Of a stretch of 64,000 nucleotides of DNA, positions 33,503 through 42,596 are shown one piece after another (position 1 is the first letter of the stretch; each line of letters starts with the position of its first letter). The stretch lies in the NCBI GenBank assembly GCA_964584755.1, contig CAZPAV010000008.1, forward strand, positions 5,496 through 69,495, read 5' to 3'. This DNA comes from CAZPAV01 sp964584755 (lineage in GTDB: Bacteria; Actinomycetota; Acidimicrobiia; Spongiisociales; UBA5794). Under the pieces are notes generated by a model that made no database searches, was not told where the DNA came from, and saw only the letters and a list, made by a program, of their open reading frames with translations. The position numbers were made by a program, and so were the translations under genes.

Positions 33503-33508
33503 TAGATT
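33503..33508 (+). promoter_or_regulatory. -10 element of the 33536 gene
   Basis: TAGATT, with a leader of about 20 nt containing GAGAGGAG before ATG at 33536. Confidence 0.5.
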
Positions 33509-33535
33509 CCCTCCCGACCTTCCGAGAGGAGCCTC

Positions 33536-34327
33536 ATGCCAGGGATCCGCATCGCCGCCCAGATCCAGCCGCAACATGCCCAGTACACCGCCATCCGCAC
33601 CGTCGTCACCGGCGCCGAGGAGATGGGGGTCGACGTCGCCTACAACTGGGATCACTTCTTCCCGCTGTACGGGGGAGACCCCGATCCCCTGGTCGGCAAG
33701 CACTTCGAGTGCTGGACCATGCTGGGTGCCTGGGCGGAGCAGACCACCCGGATCCGGATCGGCGCGCTCGTCACCTGCAACTCCTATCGCAACCCGCAAC
33801 TCCTCGCCGACATGGCCCGCACCGTCGACCACGTCTCCGGGGGCCGCCTCATCCTCGGGATCGGCGCCGGCTGGTTCGAGAAGGACTACGTGGAGTACGG
33901 CTACGAGTTCGGGACGGTCGGGTCCCGGCTGCGCGCCCTCGGCGAGGCCCTGCCGCTCATCGAGTCCCGCCTGGCCCGTCTCGACCCTCCCCCGACGCGC
34001 CGCATCCCGATCCTCATCGGTGGGGGCGGGGAACGGGTGACGCTGCGGCTCGTCGCCCGACACGCCGACATCTGGCACACCTTCGGCGACGTCGAGACGA
34101 TCGCCCACAAGATCGAGGTCCTCCGTCGTCACTGTGCCGAGGAGGGTCGCGATCCGGCGACGATCGAGGTCTCGGTCGGCGTCCAGCCCGGCTGGATCGG
34201 TGACGCCGACCGCTACCGGGAGCTCGGCGTCACCGAGTTCACGATCGGGCTGTCGGGCCCCTCCTACGACCTCGGCGTCCTCGAGCCCTGGCTGGCGTGG
34301 CGGGACCGCGTCGGCCGGTCCCGGTAG
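33536..34327 (+). CDS. luciferase-like (F420-type) oxidoreductase
   Basis: A 263-residue LLM-class TIM barrel. Landmarks are YNWDHFFPLYGG, which is typical of an actinobacterial F420 subfamily, RIRIGALVTCNSYRNPQLLA, GGRLILGIGAGWFEKDY, IPILIGGGGER and HADIWHTFGD. It is smaller than the copy at 7883 and belongs to a different branch. Cofactor F420 is inferred. The ATG has GAGAGGAGCCTC directly upstream. It shares a divergent promoter and palindrome with the Eis-type gene. Confidence 0.86.
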   Translation: MPGIRIAAQIQPQHAQYTAIRTVVTGAEEMGVDVAYNWDHFFPLYGGDPDPLVGKHFECWTMLGAWAEQTTRIRIGALVTCNSYRNPQLLADMARTVDHVSGGRLILGIGAGWFEKDYVEYGYEFGTVGSRLRALGEALPLIESRLARLDPPPTRRIPILIGGGGERVTLRLVARHADIWHTFGDVETIAHKIEVLRRHCAEEGRDPATIEVSVGVQPGWIGDADRYRELGVTEFTIGLSGPSYDLGVLEPWLAWRDRVGRSR

Positions 34328-34378
34328 CATCGCGGGCGCGCAGCCGCGTGTGGGATCGGCGGCAGGGAGGAGGGTCGC

Positions 34379-34885
34379 GTGGTCGATTTCACGAAGCGGG
34401 CGAGGAAGGCGCCCGGGCTCGAGCCGGGGGAGAGCGTCCTCGCCGCCATCCGCCTCACGCCGAGCCGGCAGAGCGGTGCCGCCGTCGCCGGAGCCGTCGC
34501 CGGCGGCGCCGTGGGTCTGACCCTGGGAACGCTGTGGGACGCCCTGGGACAGCCGTCGCTCCCCGAGGAGCTGGCGAACGCCCCCGTCGCCGACGTGAAG
34601 CTGCCCAACGCCGGGGTCATCGCCGCCTTCACCGACCGACGCCTCCTCCTGTGGAAGGCGTCCTCGCTCGGAGGCCCCAAGCGGCTGCTCGCCGCGTTCC
34701 CGCGCGACGAGATCGTCGGCGCCCGGGTCCGCCCCGCCGGGCGCCGAGGCGGCATCGCCTCCGCGGTGGTGTTCCTCCTCTTCGCCGACGGGAGCGTCCT
34801 CCCCGCCTGGGCGATCACCTCCGGATCCAACGGGCGACAGCTCGAGGCGTTCCTCGCCGCCGGCGGGGACGGACGTGAGATCTGA
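34379..34885 (+). CDS. hypothetical protein with a PH-like C-terminal region
   Basis: A 168-residue protein of unknown function. After a basic N-terminus it has a Gly/Ala-rich hydrophobic stretch (GAAVAGAVAGGAVGLTLGTL, residues 33-52) that could insert into a membrane, then a beta-rich region with AFTDRRLLLWKASSLGGPKR, AFPRDEIVGARVRP and VVFLLFADGSVLPAWAITSG. The TDRRLL..W pattern followed by PRDEI is seen in PH-like/YokE domains. The GTG has GGGAGGAGG upstream. It follows the luciferase-like gene by 51 nt, possibly in one transcript. Confidence 0.72.
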   Translation: MVDFTKRARKAPGLEPGESVLAAIRLTPSRQSGAAVAGAVAGGAVGLTLGTLWDALGQPSLPEELANAPVADVKLPNAGVIAAFTDRRLLLWKASSLGGPKRLLAAFPRDEIVGARVRPAGRRGGIASAVVFLLFADGSVLPAWAITSGSNGRQLEAFLAAGGDGREI

Positions 34886-34888
34886 GCG

Positions 34889-35497
34889 TCAGCGACGCAG
34901 GGCCGACGGCAGCGGGATCTCCGCCGGGAGGTCCGGTGCCGGCTCGGGATCGCCGTAGCCGGTACGCAGCGGCACGACCCCGGCCCACACCGGGAGATCG
35001 CGGTCGGCCTCCTCGTCTCCGGGCGGACCGGTCCGCACCTTCGCCGAGGCCGTCTCGATGGCGACGGCCACCAGCCGTGTCGCCCGATCCTCCCGCTCGT
35101 CGGGGTGCCGCGCCTCGGCCCAGCGACCGGGGAGGACGTGCTCGGTGATCGCCCGGAAGGCGACCTCCCGTTCGGCGGGGTCGACCACCGTGCGCGCCGT
35201 CCCGTACAGCACGACGGAGCGGTAGTTGAGCGAGTGGTGGAACGCGGAGCGGGCGACGACGATCCCGTCGACGAGCGTCGCCGTGACACACACCGGGACA
35301 CCCCGTCCGACGGCGCGCAGCATGCGGCTCGCCGGCGAGCCGTGCAGGTAGAGCACGTCCCCCACCCGGGCGTGGATGGTCGGGATGACCACGGGCCGAT
35401 CCTCGTCAACGAACCCGACGTGACACACGAGCGCCTCGTCGAGGATGGCGTCGATCGTCGCCCGGTCGTAGCGGGCTCGTTCGGGGAGCCTTCGCAC
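34889..35497 (-). CDS. pyridoxamine 5'-phosphate oxidase-fold flavoprotein (COG3467/NimA-like)
   Basis: A 202-residue split-barrel protein. RARYDRATIDAILDEALVCH, VGFVDEDRPVVIPTIHARVG, YLHGSPASRMLRAVGRGVPV and SAFHHSLNYRSVVLYGTART are the blocks of the COG3467 group. GSPASRM is the loop that binds the flavin phosphate. Members bind FMN, FAD or F420 and reduce nitro compounds or other substrates. The GTG at 35497 gives a family-typical N-terminus, though no clear ribosome site or -10 element fits it well. It converges on the preceding gene with 3 nt between stops. Confidence 0.86.
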   Translation of the reverse strand: MRRLPERARYDRATIDAILDEALVCHVGFVDEDRPVVIPTIHARVGDVLYLHGSPASRMLRAVGRGVPVCVTATLVDGIVVARSAFHHSLNYRSVVLYGTARTVVDPAEREVAFRAITEHVLPGRWAEARHPDEREDRATRLVAVAIETASAKVRTGPPGDEEADRDLPVWAGVVPLRTGYGDPEPAPDLPAEIPLPSALRR

Positions 35498-35571
35498 CCT
35501 GGTACGGTCGTCGGGTCCGGAAATGGGGTCCTCTCGCGCGCGGGAGCCCCAGGCTAGGTCAGGAGGACCCG

Positions 35572-36168
35572 GTGGTCGCGCGACATCCCGTCCTCGCCCG
35601 TGTCTACGACCTCGTCATGGCACCCTCCGAGCGCTTCGGGGGCATGTCCCGCGTCCGGGAGCGGCTGGTGCGGGACGCGACCGGTCGCGTCCTCGAGGTG
35701 GGGATCGGCACCGGTCTGCTCCTCCCCCACTACCGAGCCGCGGCGGAGGTCCACGGCGTGGATCCGGACCCGCTCATGTTGCGACGGGCGCGGCGGCGGG
35801 CGGCGGCGGTGCCGGTACCGGTCCGGCTCGTCCTCGGCGACGCCAGGGCCCTCCCCTACCGCCGCGACACCTTCGACGTCGCGGTCGTCGGGCTGGCCTT
35901 CTGCACCATCCCCACCCCGTCGCGAGCCCTCGCCGAGCTGCGACGTGTCGTGCGTCCCGGTGGCGAGCTGCGCTTCCTGGAACACGTTCGCTCCCCGTCG
36001 CCACGCGTGGCGGCCTGGCAACGGCGGCTCGCTCCGGCGTGGCGCCGGGTCGCGGGAGGGTGCCGTCTCGACCAGGACACCGTCGCCGTCGTCGAGGCCG
36101 CGGGGTGGCGGATCGTCCATCTGTGGCGTTCCGGCAACGGGGTCATGGTGAGCGGGCGCGCCGTCTGA
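35572..36168 (+). CDS. class I SAM-dependent methyltransferase
   Basis: A 198-residue methyltransferase of the UbiE/COQ5-like group. Motif I is VLEVGIGTGLLLPHY, motif post-I is VHGVDPDP, and motif II/III are LPYRRDTFDVAVVGLAFCTI and LRRVVRPGGELRFLEHVRSP. RFLEHVRSPSPRVAAWQRRL is typical of small phospholipid or menaquinone-type methyltransferases. The substrate is unknown. A menaquinone C-methylation role is possible since men genes are in the window, but they are 11 kb away. The GTG start has AGGAGG 5 nt upstream. Confidence 0.85.
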   Translation: MVARHPVLARVYDLVMAPSERFGGMSRVRERLVRDATGRVLEVGIGTGLLLPHYRAAAEVHGVDPDPLMLRRARRRAAAVPVPVRLVLGDARALPYRRDTFDVAVVGLAFCTIPTPSRALAELRRVVRPGGELRFLEHVRSPSPRVAAWQRRLAPAWRRVAGGCRLDQDTVAVVEAAGWRIVHLWRSGNGVMVSGRAV

Positions 36169-36176
36169 GCCCCGTC

Positions 36177-37295
36177 TCAGCGGGCGGCGAGCGCCTCGAC
36201 GAGATCGTCGATCGCCTCGAAGCTCGTCGTGGCGTGAGGCGCCGCCCGCACCCACCCCGACCGCTCCGAGACCACGAAGCCGGAGGCGCCGAGTCGGGCG
36301 ACCGTCGCCGCCGCCGGCTCGTCGGGAAGCCGGAATGTCACGATCCCGGCGCGTTCCCGCTCGCCGCGCCAGGGGGCGCGTACCTCCGCCCCCACCGTCG
36401 CGACCCCCTCCATGACCGCCGCGGACCGGTCGAGCACCGCAGTCTCGATGGCGTCCATGCCGGCGATCTCGATCGTCTCGATCGCCGCGGCGGCGGCCAG
36501 CGCGCCGATGGCGTCGGGGGACCCGGGATGGAAGCGCTCGGCGTCCGAGCGCGGCGCGTGCGGGGCCGGGGTCACGAAGTCGAACGCGTCCTCGACCCCC
36601 CACCAACCGGCGAGGGTCGGCTCCAGCTCGTCGAGCGCGCGTGCCGACGCCGCCATGACGCCGGCTCCCCACCCGGCCCGCAGCCACTTCTGTCCCCCCG
36701 CCACGAGGACGTCCGCCGGACCGAGGCTGCACCGCACGGCGCCGACTCCCTGGATGGCGTCGACGACGAGGAGGGCGTCTCGGGCGACGCTCCGGAGCTC
36801 CTCGAGATCGACGCGGAACCCGGTGGCGTAGTCGACCAGGCTCACCGCGACGGCGACCGTGCCGGCGTCGGTGGCCGTGCCGAGCGCGGCGGCGGTCACC
36901 CGGTGGTCGGGGACCTCGACGAGCCGGACCTCGGGTCCTCCGGCGGCCTCGGCGCGCAGCCACGGATAGACGTTGGCGGGGAACTCGTGGGCGGGAACGA
37001 CGACGTTCCCGGAGCGTCCGAGGAGTCCGAACGCCACCTGGAACAGCCCCGCCGAGGTGGAGGGAACCACGGTGGCCCGCTCCGGGGGGACGCCGAGGAA
37101 ACGCGCCACCGTGGCCAGCGCCGCCTCGTACGCTCCGAAGACGGCGGCCCCCACCGATCCGTCCGGGGCCGCGGCGCGGGCCAGCCCGTCGCCGACGGCC
37201 TCCCGCACCCGAGCCCCGGGAGGTCCGATCGCGGCGAAGTCGAGATAGCCGAACGGGTCCTCGAACGCGGCCAGGTACGCCGCCGGCAGGCTCAT
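36177..37295 (-). CDS. class V aminotransferase / cysteine desulfurase-like PLP enzyme
   Basis: A 372-residue fold type I PLP enzyme. VVPSTSAGLFQVAFGLLG, VVPAHEFPANVYPW, VVDAIQGVGAVRCSLG and VAGGQKWLRAGWGAG (the PLP lysine) match the isopenicillin-N-epimerase/kynureninase-like branch of class V. The mobile-loop cysteine of a true desulfurase is absent, so desulfuration is unlikely. The ATG at 37295 overlaps the TGA of the ABC gene upstream (ATGA). Being the last gene of a two-subunit ABC exporter operon suggests it makes or modifies the exported compound; this is inference. Confidence 0.83.
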   Translation of the reverse strand: MSLPAAYLAAFEDPFGYLDFAAIGPPGARVREAVGDGLARAAAPDGSVGAAVFGAYEAALATVARFLGVPPERATVVPSTSAGLFQVAFGLLGRSGNVVVPAHEFPANVYPWLRAEAAGGPEVRLVEVPDHRVTAAALGTATDAGTVAVAVSLVDYATGFRVDLEELRSVARDALLVVDAIQGVGAVRCSLGPADVLVAGGQKWLRAGWGAGVMAASARALDELEPTLAGWWGVEDAFDFVTPAPHAPRSDAERFHPGSPDAIGALAAAAAIETIEIAGMDAIETAVLDRSAAVMEGVATVGAEVRAPWRGERERAGIVTFRLPDEPAAATVARLGASGFVVSERSGWVRAAPHATTSFEAIDDLVEALAAR

Positions 37296-39067
37296 GCCGA
37301 CCCCCTCTCCCACACCTCGACGAGATGACGGTACTCGTCGCTCGTCTCGAGGAGCGTCTCGTGCGATCCGTCGGCGAGGATACGCCCCCCGGAGACGAGG
37401 ACGACCCGGTCGGCGCGCATGGCACTGCGCAGGCGGTGGGCGATCACCACCGCGGTCCGACCGGCGAGGAGCACCCGGAGCGCACCCTCCACCTCGAGCT
37501 CGGTCCGTGGGTCGAGGTTGGAGGTGGCCTCGTCGAGCACGATGACGGCAGGCTCGACGAGGAAGGCCCGGGCGAGGGCGACGAGCTGACGCTCCCCCGC
37601 CGAGAAGCGGGTGCCCCGTTCCCGCACCTCGGTGTCGAGCCCCTCGGGGAGGCTCCGTACCCATCCGTCGATGCCCATCGCCCGCAGGACGTCCCACACC
37701 TCCCGCTCGTCGGCGTCGGGCCGGGCGTACAGCAGGTTGTCGCGCAACGTACCATCGAAGAGGAACCCGTCCTGGGGGATGAGGGTCACGGCGCGCACCC
37801 GACTGGCCCGGGTGAGGTCCCGCAGGTCGTGGCCGTCGAGCAGGACGGCGCCGGTGTCGGGATCGTAGAAGCGCAGGGCGAGCTTGGCGAGGGTGGTCTT
37901 CCCCGCTCCGGTCTCGCCGACGATCGCGAGCCGCTGACCCGTCGGGACGACGAGCTCGACATCGTGGAGGACGCGCCGGTCCGGGTCGTAGCCGAACCCG
38001 ACGCCGGCGAATCGGAGCTCGCCGCGGACCGGCTCCGGCAGGTCGTACGCCCCGGGCCGCTCCCGCACCTGCGGGGTGCGGTCGAGCAGCCCGAAGAGCT
38101 TGGCCAGAGCGGCGAGCGCCGCCTGGAGGAGGTTGTACACGTTGGCGAGGTTGATGATGGGCTGGAAGAGCCAGTCGAGATAGAGCAGGAAGACGACGAG
38201 GGTGCCGAAGGTCAGTGTCCCGGCGAGCACCCGCGTCCCTCCGACGAAGAGCACCGCGGCCACCGCGGCGACCCGCAGGAACGCCACCGCGGGGAAGTAC
38301 CAGGAGATGGCCCGGGCCGCCGCCATGTTCGCCTCGAAGTACCCTTCGTTCACCCGGCCGAAGCTCGAGGCCTGGGAGGACTCCTGGGTGAACGCCTGGA
38401 CGACCCGGACCCCCGCGATGCCCTCCTGGAGCCGGGCGAGGACCCTCCCGATGCGCTCCCGAACCTGCGCGTAGGCCCGGGCGGCCTGCCGCTGGAACAC
38501 CGCCGACACCGCGACGAGGACGAGCACGATCACGAAGGTGGCCGCCGCCATGGCACGATCGACGAGGATCATGGCCGCGGCGACGCCGACGATCGTGAGG
38601 AGGTTCGTGAGCGCCATCACGGCTCCCTCCCCGGCGAACTCCTGGAGCGCCTCGATGTCGGCGGTCATCCGGCTGACGAGGACCCCGGTCCGCATCCGGG
38701 AGAAGAACGCCATGTCGAGGCTCATGAGATGCCCGAAGACGGTCTCCCGCAGCCGGAGCAGGAAGCGCTCCCCCACCCACGCCACCGCGTACCGGGCGAC
38801 CCGGTTGAACCCGTACTGGAGGAGGAGCAGGACGAGGAAGGCGAGTGCCGCCCGCCCGAGGATCTGGGGATCGCGCCCGGAGATCCCCCGATCGATCCCG
38901 ATCCGCACCGTCAGCGGTCCGAGGAGCCGCGTCGCGGTGGCGAGGACCGCGGCCGCCATGGCGCCGAGCGCCGGGAGGAGCAGGTGACGGCCGAGACGCG
39001 CCGCCCGAACGAGCAGCGATCCGGGGCGCTCCACTCGAACGTCGCCGGCGTGCTGCATGTACCTCAC
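37292..39067 (-). CDS. ABC exporter half-transporter, subunit with variant signature
   Basis: A 591-residue permease-ATPase fusion: six membrane helices (about 30-310), then a nucleotide-binding domain with Walker A GETGAGKTT, Q-loop VTLIPQDGFLFDGTL, signature FSAGERQLVALARA in place of LSGGQ, Walker B VIVLDEATSNLD with the catalytic glutamate, and the switch histidine IAHRLRSAM. The intact glutamate with a variant signature complements the partner at 39064-40893, which has the reverse pattern, so they form a heterodimer with one good and one degenerate ATP site. The GTG at 39067 overlaps the partner stop (GTGA). Confidence 0.92.
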   Translation of the reverse strand: MRYMQHAGDVRVERPGSLLVRAARLGRHLLLPALGAMAAAVLATATRLLGPLTVRIGIDRGISGRDPQILGRAALAFLVLLLLQYGFNRVARYAVAWVGERFLLRLRETVFGHLMSLDMAFFSRMRTGVLVSRMTADIEALQEFAGEGAVMALTNLLTIVGVAAAMILVDRAMAAATFVIVLVLVAVSAVFQRQAARAYAQVRERIGRVLARLQEGIAGVRVVQAFTQESSQASSFGRVNEGYFEANMAAARAISWYFPAVAFLRVAAVAAVLFVGGTRVLAGTLTFGTLVVFLLYLDWLFQPIINLANVYNLLQAALAALAKLFGLLDRTPQVRERPGAYDLPEPVRGELRFAGVGFGYDPDRRVLHDVELVVPTGQRLAIVGETGAGKTTLAKLALRFYDPDTGAVLLDGHDLRDLTRASRVRAVTLIPQDGFLFDGTLRDNLLYARPDADEREVWDVLRAMGIDGWVRSLPEGLDTEVRERGTRFSAGERQLVALARAFLVEPAVIVLDEATSNLDPRTELEVEGALRVLLAGRTAVVIAHRLRSAMRADRVVLVSGGRILADGSHETLLETSDEYRHLVEVWERGSA

Positions 39068-40893
39068 GGTGTCCCCTCCCCCGCCGGTTCCCGCCGGGCC
39101 AGCACCGCCGCGTAGCGAGGCTCCGACGCCATGAGCTCCTCGTGGGCGCCGACGGCGGCAATGCGTCCCTCCTCGAGGAACACCACCGTGTCGACGAGCG
39201 AGAGGGTGGAGGTGCGATGCGCCACGACGATCGTCGTGCGCCCCGCCATGACGCGCCGCAGCGCCTCCTGGATCTCCGCCTCGACGACGGCGTCCACCGA
39301 AGAGGTGGCATCGTCGAGGATGAGGACCCGGGGGTCGCGGAGGACGCCGCGGGCCAGGGCGATGCGCTGGCGCTGTCCCCCCGAGAGGGTGTGCCCGCGC
39401 TCGCCGACGACGGTCGCGTAGCCGTCGGGCAGGGCACAGATGAACTCGTGGGCGCGGGCGAGACGGGCGGCGGCACGGACCCGGCGGTCGTCGGCGAGCT
39501 CGTCCCCCACCCGGATGTTCTCCTCGATGGAGGCGGAGAAGAGGAACGTGTCCTGGAAGACGACCGCGACCTCACCCCGCAGCTCGTCGAGGCGGAGATC
39601 GCGGACGTCGACCCCGTCGAGGAGCACGCGTCCGACATCGACGTCGTAGAGCCGGGGCACGAGGTGGGCCAGGGTCGTCTTCCCCGAGCCGGTGGCCCCG
39701 ACGAGCGCCACCGAGGAACCGCCCGGGATGGTGAGGTCGATGCCGCGCAGCACGGGAGGTCCTCCGGGGTAGGAGAAGCGCACCCCCTCGAAGCGGACCG
39801 TTCCCGACCCTTCCGGGAGGGGAACGGCGTCGCGACGGTCGTGGATCTCCGGTTCCCGGGAGAGCAGCTCGTCGATGCGTGCGGCCGAGGCAGCCGACCG
39901 GGGGAGGTTGGCGAAGAACCACCCCGTGATCATGAGTGGGAGCACGAGCACGGAGAGGTACTGGGTGAAGGCGACGAACTCCCCGAGGGTCACCGCCCCG
40001 GCGATGACCCGGAGTCCGCCGAGCCACAGCACCGCCACGGTGCCGAGCGCCGGGATGAGCTCGAAGAGGGGGGAGTACGTGGCCCGCTCGGCAGCGAGCG
40101 CCACGGTGTCGTCGTAGATCCCGTGTGCGGCGGCCGCCAGCTTGCGCGCCTCGTGCCCCTCCTGCCCGTACGCCTTCACCACCTGGATCCCGGCGACCGC
40201 CTCCTCCACCACCTGGCTGAGGTCGGCGAGACGCTGCTGGACGCGGAAGGAGAGCCCGATGACCCGCCGCGAGTAGCGGGAGGCCACGAGGAAGAGGGCG
40301 GGAACCGTCAGCGACCCGACGATGCCGAGGACGGGGTCGATGAGGACGAGGACGACGACCACCACGAGGAACATCGCCAGGTTGGCGACGGTGATGGGGA
40401 GCATGGCGAGGATGAGCCGCACCTGGGAGAGATCCGAGGAGGCGCGCGCCATGAGCTGCCCCGTCGGGGTACGGTCGTGGAAGCTGAAGGCGAGACGCTG
40501 GATGTGCGAGAAGAGGCGGTTCCGCAGGTCCGCCTCGGCCCGGTAGGAGAGCGCGAAGCCGAAGTAGCGCCGCGTCCCGATCCCGACCGCCTGCAGCACC
40601 CCGGAAAGGACGAGCGCCCCCACGAGGGGCAGGAGGCGTCCGGGCCGGCCGGCGAGGATCGCGTCGTCGACGACGTGCTTGACGAGATAGGGGATGGCGA
40701 CGACGAGGGACATCCACAGGAGGGCGCCGAGGATGGATGCGGCGGCGACCCGCGGGTAGGCGCGGACCGTTCGGACGAGGAGCCGCAGCCCCCGCCCGAG
40801 GCCGGCGCCCGACCCACCGGAGGTCAGCGCCACCACCTCCCCGGCGGCGCCGCCGGCCGCGCCGCGGTCCGTCCGGTCGCGCCGGTCTCCCAC
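39064..40893 (-). CDS. ABC exporter half-transporter, subunit with degenerate Walker B
   Basis: A 609-residue permease-ATPase. It has six membrane helices, Walker A GATGSGKTT, Q-loop VAVVFQDTFLFSASI, canonical signature LSGGQRQRIALARG, and Walker B VLILDDATSSVD with Asp in place of the catalytic Glu. With its partner it makes a heterodimeric multidrug/lipid-type exporter with an asymmetric ATPase. The start is uncertain: the GTG at 40893 gives an unusual Gly/Arg/Asp-rich N-terminus, and a GTG about 20 codons further in, preceded by GGGGAG, is a good alternative. A TATCCT -10 lies at 40959-40954. Substrate unknown. Confidence 0.9.
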   Translation of the reverse strand: MGDRRDRTDRGAAGGAAGEVVALTSGGSGAGLGRGLRLLVRTVRAYPRVAAASILGALLWMSLVVAIPYLVKHVVDDAILAGRPGRLLPLVGALVLSGVLQAVGIGTRRYFGFALSYRAEADLRNRLFSHIQRLAFSFHDRTPTGQLMARASSDLSQVRLILAMLPITVANLAMFLVVVVVLVLIDPVLGIVGSLTVPALFLVASRYSRRVIGLSFRVQQRLADLSQVVEEAVAGIQVVKAYGQEGHEARKLAAAAHGIYDDTVALAAERATYSPLFELIPALGTVAVLWLGGLRVIAGAVTLGEFVAFTQYLSVLVLPLMITGWFFANLPRSAASAARIDELLSREPEIHDRRDAVPLPEGSGTVRFEGVRFSYPGGPPVLRGIDLTIPGGSSVALVGATGSGKTTLAHLVPRLYDVDVGRVLLDGVDVRDLRLDELRGEVAVVFQDTFLFSASIEENIRVGDELADDRRVRAAARLARAHEFICALPDGYATVVGERGHTLSGGQRQRIALARGVLRDPRVLILDDATSSVDAVVEAEIQEALRRVMAGRTTIVVAHRTSTLSLVDTVVFLEEGRIAAVGAHEELMASEPRYAAVLARREPAGEGTP

Positions 40894-40993
40894 GGTCCGG
40901 AACGGGACGGGGGAGGGCGTTCGGCGGAGGTGGGGACGGTCACCACCGGCCCGAGGATAGGAAGGGGTATCGTCGATGCGGCGGGCCCCTCCC

Positions 40994-40999
40994 TACACT
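40994..40999 (+). promoter_or_regulatory. -10 element, leaderless start of the 41007 gene
   Basis: TACACT, 7 nt, ATG at 41007. Confidence 0.6.
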
Positions 41000-41006
41000 C
41001 GGCTCG

Positions 41007-42596
41007 ATGCGCCGGCTCCTCTTCGTGCTCGTCGCCGCCGCGCTCGCGGCCTCCGCCTGCGTCGCCGGCGGCGACAACGTCATCGCCGCGGGGGAGCGCG
41101 CCGCGGCCCCCAGCACGGTCCCCCTCACGTCGCTCCCCCCCATCTCCTCCTCGACGGCGCCCGCCGGTGCTCCGGCCGCCCCGGTGCCGACGACGACCAC
41201 GACCACCACCACGACGGCCCCCACCCGCCCCGCCGGCGTCGTCACCCCCGAGACCGTGGGCGTCCCGTGGGGGACGGTGAACGGCCTCACGATGTTCCGC
41301 GGCAACCCCACCCGTACCTTCTACGGCACCGGTCCGGTCCCCGACCGGGCTCCGAAGCTCGCCTGGCGGTTCCCGGACAAGGCCATGTGCGGACAGTCCC
41401 CGGTGGGGAGGAAGCCCAAGGTGTGGTGCGGCACCGGCTGGACGGGGCAGCCGGTCGTCTGGGAGCGCCCCGACGGCGTCACCGAGGTCATCTTCGGTGC
41501 CTACGACAAGCGGCTCCACTTCCTCGACGCCGCGACCGGGGAACGCACCCGACCCGACTTCGACATGGGCGACATCATCAAGGGCTCGGTGACCCTCGAC
41601 CCGGACGGGTACCCGCTCCTCTACGCCGGATCCCGGGACCCGCGGTACCGCATCATCGCCCTCGACGGCGACGCACCCCACGAGGTGTGGTCGCTGCACG
41701 CCCGCTCCGTGGCCGGGATCTGGAACGACGACTGGGACTCCAACGGCGTCGTCGTCGACGACATGCTCTACGAGGGCGGGGAGAACTCGTGGTGGTTCGC
41801 CGTGAAGCTCAACCGGGGATACGACGCCGACGGGAAGGTCACGGTGGACCCCCAGATCGTGTTCGACATGCCCGTGTGGACCGACGAGCTGCGCAAGGTC
41901 ATCGGACGTCAGCAGAGCGTCGAGAACTCCACGGCGGTGTTCGGTCGGACGGCGTACTTCGCGAACTCGGCGGGACGGGTGGTGGGCGTGGACCTCTCGC
42001 ACCTGGCGGAGGGCGAGGCGAAGGTCGTCTTCGACTTCTGGATGGGCGACGACACCGACGCCACGATCACCATCGACGCCGAGGGCATGCTCTACGTCGC
42101 CGCCCAGCAGGACCTGGCCCTCCGCAACACGACGGCGGCCCGTCGCGTCCGCGAGGTGGGCCAGGTCGTGAAGCTCGACCCGTCCCGACCGGACGACCCG
42201 ATCGTGTGGTCCGTCGAGGTGCCGGCGGCGCGAGGCCAGAAGGCGGGCGTGTGGGCCACGCCGGCGCTGTACGACGGGGTCCTCTACGTCGCCACGAACC
42301 CCGGCGATCTCCTCGCGATCGACACCGCCAGCGGCGAGGTCGTCTGGAAGGACTACGTGGGTGGCAACGCCTGGTCGTCCCCCGTCGTCGCCGACGGCCG
42401 GCTCGTGGTCGCCGTGGACTGCCTCACCGACCACTCCGGATTCCGCGCCTACGACCTCGCCGCCGATCCCCGCTCCCCGCGCCGTCTCTGGACGACGCCG
42501 GTCGGTGGCGGGTGCATCGAGTCCACGCCGGCCATCTGGAACGGCCGCATCTACGTTGGCTCCCGGGACGGCTTCTTCTACGCTCTCGGGAGCTGA
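41007..42596 (+). CDS. exported PQQ-like beta-propeller lipoprotein
   Basis: A 529-residue protein with a signal peptide and lipobox ALAASAC (Cys18), a Pro/Thr linker containing a run of nine threonines (residues about 62-70), then a quinoprotein-like propeller: TGWTGQPVVWERPDG, FGAYDKRLHFLDAATGERTR, LLYAGSRDPRYRIIALDGDA, LLAIDTASGEVVWKDYVGG and GRIYVGSRDGFFYALGS. The repeats are of the BamB/PQQ-propeller type, but I see no alcohol dehydrogenase active site. It has a leaderless start and shares one base with the next gene, an EEP-fold membrane protein. Confidence 0.85.
   Translation: MRRLLFVLVAAALAASACVAGGDNVIAAGERAAAPSTVPLTSLPPISSSTAPAGAPAAPVPTTTTTTTTTAPTRPAGVVTPETVGVPWGTVNGLTMFRGNPTRTFYGTGPVPDRAPKLAWRFPDKAMCGQSPVGRKPKVWCGTGWTGQPVVWERPDGVTEVIFGAYDKRLHFLDAATGERTRPDFDMGDIIKGSVTLDPDGYPLLYAGSRDPRYRIIALDGDAPHEVWSLHARSVAGIWNDDWDSNGVVVDDMLYEGGENSWWFAVKLNRGYDADGKVTVDPQIVFDMPVWTDELRKVIGRQQSVENSTAVFGRTAYFANSAGRVVGVDLSHLAEGEAKVVFDFWMGDDTDATITIDAEGMLYVAAQQDLALRNTTAARRVREVGQVVKLDPSRPDDPIVWSVEVPAARGQKAGVWATPALYDGVLYVATNPGDLLAIDTASGEVVWKDYVGGNAWSSPVVADGRLVVAVDCLTDHSGFRAYDLAADPRSPRRLWTTPVGGGCIESTPAIWNGRIYVGSRDGFFYALGS

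Noticed and set aside
36177..39638. A continuous 1153-codon minus-strand frame suggesting an ABC-aminotransferase fusion
   Set aside because: Only its last 372 residues have homology. The rest overlaps the ABC genes in the wrong frame and is Arg/Gly/Pro-rich. The ATG at 37295 with an ATGA overlap is the real start.
37292..40893. Homodimeric ABC exporter duplicated in tandem
   Set aside because: The two subunits have complementary defects in the signature and Walker B motifs, which fits an obligate heterodimer rather than two independent homodimers.
41189..41222. ACC/ACG repeat tract as a possible CRISPR or microsatellite
   Set aside because: It encodes a run of threonines in the linker of an exported lipoprotein and has no repeat-spacer structure.
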